Assembly: GCA_031551625.1 (NCBI GenBank) | Contig: JAVBNJ010000044.1 | Coordinates: 1-20,175, forward strand | DNA length: 20,175 nucleotides | Source of the DNA: JAVBNJ01 sp031551625 | Lineage (GTDB): Bacteria > Bacteroidota > Bacteroidia > Bacteroidales > UBA932 | Reading direction: 5' to 3' | Shown: piece after piece, positions 15,283-20,175 of the stretch | How the letters are laid out: each line of letters starts with the position of its first letter | Numbering within the stretch: position 1 is the first letter of the stretch | Translations under genes and position numbers: made by a program | The notes under the pieces: generated by a model | Seen by the model: only the letters and a program-made list of their open reading frames with translations | Database searches by the model: none | Told to the model about the DNA's origin: nothing

Positions 15283-18117
15283 ATGTCCGAAGAAAAAGAA
15301 ATAATTGTGCAAGGTGCCCGTGAGCACAATCTAAAGAATATTGATGTAACAATTCCGCGCAATACCCTCACGGTAATTACGGGACTGAGCGGTAGCGGCA
15401 AATCGTCGCTGGCATTCAACACCATTTATGCCGAAGGGCAACGCCGTTACCTCGAAACACTGTCGGCCTATGCACGGCAATTCATGGGAAACATGGAACG
15501 CCCCGATGTAGACCATATATCGGGACTTAGCCCTGTAATTGCCATTGAACAGAAGACCACCAATAAAAATCCACGTTCGACAGTAGGGACTATTACCGAA
15601 GTTTATGATTTTTTGCGATTACTGTATGCCCGCGCCTCTATTGCCTATTCGAAAGTTACAGGCGAAGAAATGGTACACTATACCGACGACCAAATCGTAC
15701 AACTCATCATCGAACAATTTCATGGAAAAAAATGTGTATTGCTGGCCCCCCTTGTCAAAGGCCGCAAAGGACACTATAAGGAATTGTTCGAGCAATTGCG
15801 GAAACGTGGATTCCTGCATGCTCGCATCGACGGTGAGATTACCGAATTGCGCCCACAGCATAAGTTAGACCGTTACAAAATGCACTTTATTGAAGTGGTT
15901 ATTGATAAACTTATTCCGGACGAAGGGGACGAAAAACGGTTGCGCGATTCATTGAAAACCGCCATGCAACAAGGACACGGGGAGATAGCGGTGCTCAATG
16001 CGGAAAACGGCAATCTCCGACACTACAGCCGCACGCTGATGTGCCCCACTTCCGGTATATCGTATGCCGAACCGGCACCCTACTCGTTTTCGTTTAACTC
16101 ACCGCAAGGCGCATGCCCACACTGCAACGGATTGGGAACAGTTGCCGAAATCGACATTACAAAAATTATTCCCGATAAAAAACTGAGCATAAAGAAAGGA
16201 GGTATCGAAGTATTGGGCAAGCAGCGCGACAACCAGGTGTTCGCACAGTTGGAAGCGATTGCCCGTAAATACCACTTTTCGCTCGAAAATCCGATTAACG
16301 AGATTCCCGAAGAAGCGCTAAACATTATCCTCTACGGTTCCGACGAGTTGTTCCGCTTATCGGACGCACAAAGCTCAACACCGAGTTATATGGCGAGTTT
16401 CAATGGCATAGTAAATATACTCGAGAATGCCATGGACGATTCCGAAAATTCGACAGGCATGCGGACCGATCGTTTTATAAAATATACTCCATGCCCTGTA
16501 TGTCACGGCACACGCTTGAAAGAAGAGGCATTGTATTTTAAAGTAGCTGAAAAAAATATTGCCGAAGTAGCCGCCATGGATATCATCTCCTTAGGCGAAT
16601 GGTTCAAGGGCATTGAAGATAAACTGAACAAACGGCAACAAACCATTGCCAAAGATGTATTGAAAGAAATACGCGAACGGTTGTCATTCCTGCAAGATGT
16701 GGGGTTGGGCTACCTATCGCTCAACCGCAATACGCGAAGCCTGAGCGGCGGCGAGAGTCAACGCATCCGGCTGGCCACACAAATAGGTTCGAAACTGGTA
16801 AATGTGCTGTATATCCTCGACGAACCAAGTATCGGCCTGCACCAACATGATAATATTAAGCTCATCGGCGCATTAAAGAAGTTACGCGACGAGCTGAACT
16901 CTGTCATTGTGGTGGAGCACGATGAAGAAATGATTCGTCAAGCCGATTACCTGATAGATATGGGTCCGTTGGCCGGTGCCCGTGGCGGCGAGTTGGTATA
17001 TGCCGGCCCCCCTCCCACCGGCAATGAACTAAAATCAAATTCATGTTCCGGAAAATCGTTGACCCTGCAATACCTTGCAGGAGTAAAGGAAATAGAGATT
17101 CCTAAAACACGCCGCCAAGGCAGTGGCGAAAGCATTGTATTGACGGGCGCCAAAGGCAACAATCTTAAGAATGTAAATGTAGAATTCCCGCTGGGAACTT
17201 TCATTTGCGTAACGGGAATGAGCGGTAGCGGTAAATCTACCTTGATAAATGAAACATTGCATCCTATACTAAGCAAGCATCTATACCGTTCGTTTCAAGA
17301 CCCGCTCCCCTACAAAGAAATAGGAGGTTTAAAACTGGTAGATAAAGTAATTGAAGTAGACCAATCTCCTATAGGCCGTACTCCACGCAGCAACCCGGCC
17401 ACCTACACCAACCTGTTTTCTGACATCCGCAACCTATTTGCCGAAACACCCGATGCCAAGATACGCGGTTACAAAGCAGGGCGGTTTTCGTTCAATGTAA
17501 AAGGCGGTCGTTGCGAAGAATGCCGCGGTGCAGGCGTGCAAACCATCGAAATGAATTTTCTGCCCGATGTATATGTAACCTGCAAAACCTGTAACGGCAA
17601 GCGCTACAATCGAGAAACCTTGGAGGTATTATATAAAGGAAAAAACATCGGCCAGGTGCTGGACATGACTATTGAACAAGCCCATGAGTTTTTCGATCAC
17701 ATCCCCTCCATGAAGCAAAAGCTAAAATCCTTGCAGGATGTGGGGTTGGGCTATGTAAAACTCGGGCAACCATCGACCACCCTGAGCGGCGGCGAAAGCC
17801 AACGTGTAAAATTATCTGCCGAACTGGCGAAACGTGATACGGGTAATACATTCTATATACTCGACGAACCGACCACCGGCCTGCATTTCGAAGACGTGCG
17901 CATCCTGCTCGACGTACTGAACCGCTTGGTTGAACACGGTAACACAGTGCTGGTGATTGAACACAACCTCGACGTGATTAAAACCGCCGACTATATTATT
18001 GACCTCGGTCCTGAAGGTGGCGCTGCAGGTGGCACTATTATAGCCTGCGGAACACCCGAAGAAGTAGCCAAGTGCAAAAAAAGTTACACTGGGCAGTTTC
18101 TGGCAAAAATGCTATAG
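15283..18117 (+). CDS. uvrA: Excinuclease ABC subunit UvrA
   Basis: Damage-recognition ATPase of nucleotide excision repair, 944 residues from the ATG at 15283; in-frame TTG 15274 adds only three residues. Two ABC modules are complete: Walker A GLSGSGKSS (34-42) and GMSGSGKST (645-653); signatures LSGGESQ (487-493 and 834-840); Walker B ILDEP (511-515 and 859-863). KTTNKNPRSTVGT (91-103) matches the UvrB-contacting and DNA-binding region. The C-terminal zinc module has all four Cys (C744, C747, C767, C770). The first zinc module has only C254, C278 and C281, with Ser257 where the second Cys is expected. The segment CPVCHGTRL (404-412) is normal. It follows the patatin gene by 19 bp, with no visible promoter between them. 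Confidence 0.97.
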   Translation: MSEEKEIIVQGAREHNLKNIDVTIPRNTLTVITGLSGSGKSSLAFNTIYAEGQRRYLETLSAYARQFMGNMERPDVDHISGLSPVIAIEQKTTNKNPRSTVGTITEVYDFLRLLYARASIAYSKVTGEEMVHYTDDQIVQLIIEQFHGKKCVLLAPLVKGRKGHYKELFEQLRKRGFLHARIDGEITELRPQHKLDRYKMHFIEVVIDKLIPDEGDEKRLRDSLKTAMQQGHGEIAVLNAENGNLRHYSRTLMCPTSGISYAEPAPYSFSFNSPQGACPHCNGLGTVAEIDITKIIPDKKLSIKKGGIEVLGKQRDNQVFAQLEAIARKYHFSLENPINEIPEEALNIILYGSDELFRLSDAQSSTPSYMASFNGIVNILENAMDDSENSTGMRTDRFIKYTPCPVCHGTRLKEEALYFKVAEKNIAEVAAMDIISLGEWFKGIEDKLNKRQQTIAKDVLKEIRERLSFLQDVGLGYLSLNRNTRSLSGGESQRIRLATQIGSKLVNVLYILDEPSIGLHQHDNIKLIGALKKLRDELNSVIVVEHDEEMIRQADYLIDMGPLAGARGGELVYAGPPPTGNELKSNSCSGKSLTLQYLAGVKEIEIPKTRRQGSGESIVLTGAKGNNLKNVNVEFPLGTFICVTGMSGSGKSTLINETLHPILSKHLYRSFQDPLPYKEIGGLKLVDKVIEVDQSPIGRTPRSNPATYTNLFSDIRNLFAETPDAKIRGYKAGRFSFNVKGGRCEECRGAGVQTIEMNFLPDVYVTCKTCNGKRYNRETLEVLYKGKNIGQVLDMTIEQAHEFFDHIPSMKQKLKSLQDVGLGYVKLGQPSTTLSGGESQRVKLSAELAKRDTGNTFYILDEPTTGLHFEDVRILLDVLNRLVEHGNTVLVIEHNLDVIKTADYIIDLGPEGGAAGGTIIACGTPEEVAKCKKSYTGQFLAKML

Positions 18118-18136
18118 GCTTTAACCAGAAAGCACA

Positions 18137-19342
18137 CTACTCTACAAAAAGGACCAATCCTTTTAAATATTCCCCTTCCGGGTGATAAATGTTCACCGGA
18201 TGGTCGGCCGGTTGGGTAAGTTGGTGCAAGATGCGCACCCGGCGCTTAGCAATGGCAGCAGCCGAAAAAATGGTATTGCGGAAATCTACTTTATTAACCA
18301 CTTGCGAACAGCTAAACGTAAACACAACGCCACCCGGCGCTACCTTCGAAATGGCCACAGCATTCAAACGTTTGTAGGCTTGCAATGCATTACGCAAAGC
18401 ACCTGCATGTTTGGCAAATGCCGGTGGGTCGACAACCATCAGGTCATAGGCATGGTCGGCGCTTTGATGCAAAAAGTCGAAGGCATCAACCGCAAAGGAC
18501 TCATGTGATTGACTATTGACAATTGACAATTGACAATTGAGAGATACATTTTTTTCTACCATGTCAATCGCCCGCTGCGAGCTGTCGACAGAGTGAACGA
18601 GCGAGGCGCCGCCGCCCAATGCGTAGATGGAGAAACCACCGGTATAACAAAACAGGTTCAACACTCTTCTATTCTTTGCATAATGCTCCAACAGTTGGCG
18701 ATTATCGCGCTGGTCAAGGAAAAAACCGGTCTTCTGCCCCGCTTCCCAATTCACAGCAAAATGATACCCATTCTCCAGCACAATAGTTTCACCTAAAGAA
18801 TTAGTTTTATTTACAAGATATTCGTCACTAGCATTCAGCCCTGCTTTGAATGGTACGGTAGCCGCACTCTTATCATAAATGCGTTGTAATTTATCGCCAT
18901 AGATTTTTTGCAATGCCGCAGCAATTGCTGTGCGGGCAAGATACATACCAGCAGAATGTGCTTGCATCACAGCGGTGTCGCCATAAATATCAATAATCAA
19001 TCCGGGAAGAAAATCGCCTTCACCGTGCACTAAGCGATAAGCGGTAGTAACAGGATTGCCTGTCAATTGCAGCGCTTGCCGCACCTGATAGGCCTTGAGC
19101 AGCGCAGCGCACCAAAATTCATTGTCGATTTTGCAAGGGGCAAACGACAGCACACGCACTGTAATAGAGCCTATCTGGTAATGTCCAACAGCCAGAAAAT
19201 CTCCGGCTGCCGAGCGAACTTCAACCACATCGCCTTCGCGCGGTTCGCCTTTAATGGAAGCCACTGCCCCAGAAAATATCCATGGATGAAAGCGTACCAA
19301 CGCTTCGTCGCGACCTTTGCGGAGAGTGACAACTGCTATCAT
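18137..19342 (-). CDS. rlmI: Class I SAM-dependent rRNA (cytosine-C5) methyltransferase, RlmI-like
   Basis: A 401-residue protein with an N-terminal PUA domain (about 3-75: RFHPWIFSGAV, EGDVVEVRSAAGDFLAVG), a central EEHEA-like domain (about 80-185) and a Rossmann methyltransferase domain: NLFCYTGGFSIYA (SAM motif I, 229-241), DSSQRAID (253-260), VVDPPAFAK (303-311, motif IV) and FTFSCSQ with the candidate catalytic Cys345. RlmI methylates C1962 of 23S rRNA; RlmK-like relatives act on other sites, so the exact target is inferred. The gene starts within the stop of the upstream exonuclease gene (ATGA overlap), implying translational coupling. Oddity: codons for residues about 268-279 are made of five tandem 7-nt repeats, inserting extra residues in a loop of the SAM domain. 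Confidence 0.88.
   Translation of the reverse strand: MIAVVTLRKGRDEALVRFHPWIFSGAVASIKGEPREGDVVEVRSAAGDFLAVGHYQIGSITVRVLSFAPCKIDNEFWCAALLKAYQVRQALQLTGNPVTTAYRLVHGEGDFLPGLIIDIYGDTAVMQAHSAGMYLARTAIAAALQKIYGDKLQRIYDKSAATVPFKAGLNASDEYLVNKTNSLGETIVLENGYHFAVNWEAGQKTGFFLDQRDNRQLLEHYAKNRRVLNLFCYTGGFSIYALGGGASLVHSVDSSQRAIDMVEKNVSLNCQLSIVNSQSHESFAVDAFDFLHQSADHAYDLMVVDPPAFAKHAGALRNALQAYKRLNAVAISKVAPGGVVFTFSCSQVVNKVDFRNTIFSAAAIAKRRVRILHQLTQPADHPVNIYHPEGEYLKGLVLFVE
18147..18164. terminator. Weak hairpin at the convergent uvrA / rlmI-like ends
   Basis: AAAAGGA (18147-18153) and TCCTTTT (18158-18164) form a perfect 7-bp stem with a CCAA loop, inside the last codons of the minus-strand methyltransferase gene and 30 bp past the uvrA stop. 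It is A/T-rich, so it would be a weak bidirectional terminator at best. Confidence 0.35.
18508..18542. repeat. Five-copy 7-nt tandem repeat inside the rlmI-like coding sequence
   Basis: Plus strand: ATTGACT, ATTGACA, ATTGACA, ATTGACA, ATTGAGA without gaps. It encodes, on the minus strand, roughly LNCQLSIVNSQS in the methyltransferase. The unit resembles the heptamers between kdsD and lptB; ATTGAGA occurs in both sites. Confidence 0.85.
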
Positions 19343-20070
19343 AATACAACTCTTTCTTTATGTTCGTATTTGCCTGCGGGTATATACCTGTTCTTTTTCT
19401 TTTTAGGTTTAGGAGTAGCTCTTGATTCACCACTGTATGAAAGGTATTCGGCAGGTGTTAATTCTTTAACTTTTTGCAAATGCAAAAATATTTCGCGGCA
19501 TACCCATGCATCGGTTGCTGCATAAAGGCATTGCGATTTGGTGAGTTCCAAGTTTTCCCAGTTTGAGAGTTGCTGGTTTTTTGAAATATGAATCTGCAAC
19601 ACCAGTGCAGCCAGCTTTTTCAAGCCTTTTTCTTCAATACCGTAGTGATGCACTATTCGTTGGATATCAACAAAACCAGCAGGCTTGAATACTTGCAATG
19701 CTTCCAATTGGCGCAAGTCTTCGTGAATAGCCGCACCTACCTTCAAGACTTTTTTGTTGCTCATCAACTGCGCCATCCCTGTCGAGAAATTGATTTTATT
19801 CAAACGGAACAAATAGGCCCGCTTGTCGGTCGAGAGTTGCAACAACGCCACAGGATTACCATTACGTTTGCCGGGAATAAACATAGGTTTTGTTTCGGTA
19901 TCAAACCCTATAATCTTTTGCGATGACAGGTATTCGAGCGCTTTCTGCTCTTGCTTTTCAGTATCGACTACTACAATTTTTCCCTCAAAATGCGTTAGTG
20001 GCAAGTCGGGACCCACTGTTTTCGCTATAACTGGCGGCGTTTCCTTGGCACGCCTGAACAAATTCAACAT
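19339..20070 (-). CDS. DEDDy 3'-5' exonuclease (RNase D-like fold)
   Basis: A 243-residue nuclease of the DnaQ-like/RNase D superfamily. Motif Exo I is FDTET (56-60; D57, E59), Exo II is HEDLRQL with D118, and Exo III is YAATD with Y183 and D187, which is the DEDDy arrangement. This full set of metal-binding residues predicts an active two-metal exonuclease. There is no HRDC domain, so it is a short stand-alone form and not classical RNase D. A basic C-terminal tail (PKPKKKKNRYIPAG, from about 220) could aid nucleic acid binding. The start ATG at 20068-20070 gives MLNLFRRAKE; no clear -7 box was found upstream. It is the first gene of a two-gene unit with the rlmI-like gene (4-bp overlap), suggesting an RNA-related role, but DNA substrates are possible. 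Confidence 0.88.
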   Translation of the reverse strand: MLNLFRRAKETPPVIAKTVGPDLPLTHFEGKIVVVDTEKQEQKALEYLSSQKIIGFDTETKPMFIPGKRNGNPVALLQLSTDKRAYLFRLNKINFSTGMAQLMSNKKVLKVGAAIHEDLRQLEALQVFKPAGFVDIQRIVHHYGIEEKGLKKLAALVLQIHISKNQQLSNWENLELTKSQCLYAATDAWVCREIFLHLQKVKELTPAEYLSYSGESRATPKPKKKKNRYIPAGKYEHKERVVL

Positions 20071-20175
20071 ACTTTTGTTTCAAAAACCGGCAACCATCCT
20101 AGCAGCGAATTGTGTTACCGCCTAATCTCTAATTCCGTGACTTTTCCAGATAATGTTTATTATTCAACGCGATAA
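20071..20175. other. Right-edge sequence with no supported gene
   Basis: About 105 bp upstream of the exonuclease gene. I see no clear promoter box, repeat or coding frame here; a promoter for the minus-strand pair probably lies in or beyond it. Confidence 0.4.

Noticed and set aside
18508..18542. CRISPR-like or phage attachment repeat
   Set aside because: The unit is only 7 nt with no spacers, no cas genes and no integrase nearby; it is a simple tandem repeat inside a gene.

Overview
The window looks like a chromosomal stretch from a member of the Bacteroidales (Bacteroidota). Gene content and protein style fit this: a RecQ with HRDC and an extra C-terminal tail, an LptB/KdsD pair, a DUF1343/NamZ hydrolase, a patatin fused to an outer-membrane barrel, and an LEA-like lipoprotein. 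Several promoters also carry the TAnnTTTG -7 box typical of the phylum (TAACTTTG before dnaE and the Lrp gene; TATCTTTG before kdsD, the lipoprotein gene and the PPIase gene). I cannot name the genus. Most of the region is housekeeping.

Layout. 1-656: 3' part of an AT-rich DUF4143-type ATPase gene cut by the window edge. 746-4327: dnaE, the replicative polymerase, whose promoter sits inside a long dyad. 8275-4330 (minus): a likely operon kdsD-lptB-deoC-namZ. It pairs Kdo precursor synthesis and LPS export with deoxyribose phosphate catabolism and muropeptide hydrolysis. 8363-10558: recQ, divergent from kdsD. 10685-11230: an Lrp/AsnC regulator with a lysine-rich tail. 11231-11564: a gene-free stretch with short repeats and a good terminator. 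11565-12053: a small lipoprotein, convergent with a periplasmic cyclophilin PPIase (12804-12115, minus), with a shared perfect palindrome between them. 12873-18117: a patatin/outer-membrane barrel protein followed 19 bp later by uvrA. 20070-18137 (minus): a DEDDy 3'-5' exonuclease overlapping by 4 bp an RlmI-like rRNA methyltransferase.

Themes. Three genes serve DNA replication and repair (dnaE, recQ, uvrA). Several serve the envelope (kdsD, lptB, namZ, patatin-barrel, lipoprotein, PPIase). Two may serve RNA maturation (exonuclease and RlmI-like enzyme).

I saw no CRISPR array, tRNA, rRNA, transposase or obvious new defence system. The most unusual signals are non-coding: (i) a long dyad enclosing the dnaE -7 box, with a partly similar dyad before the Lrp gene; (ii) 7-nt tandem repeats of an ATTNNNA type, found as an inverted pair between kdsD and lptB and as a five-copy array inside the rlmI-like reading frame.
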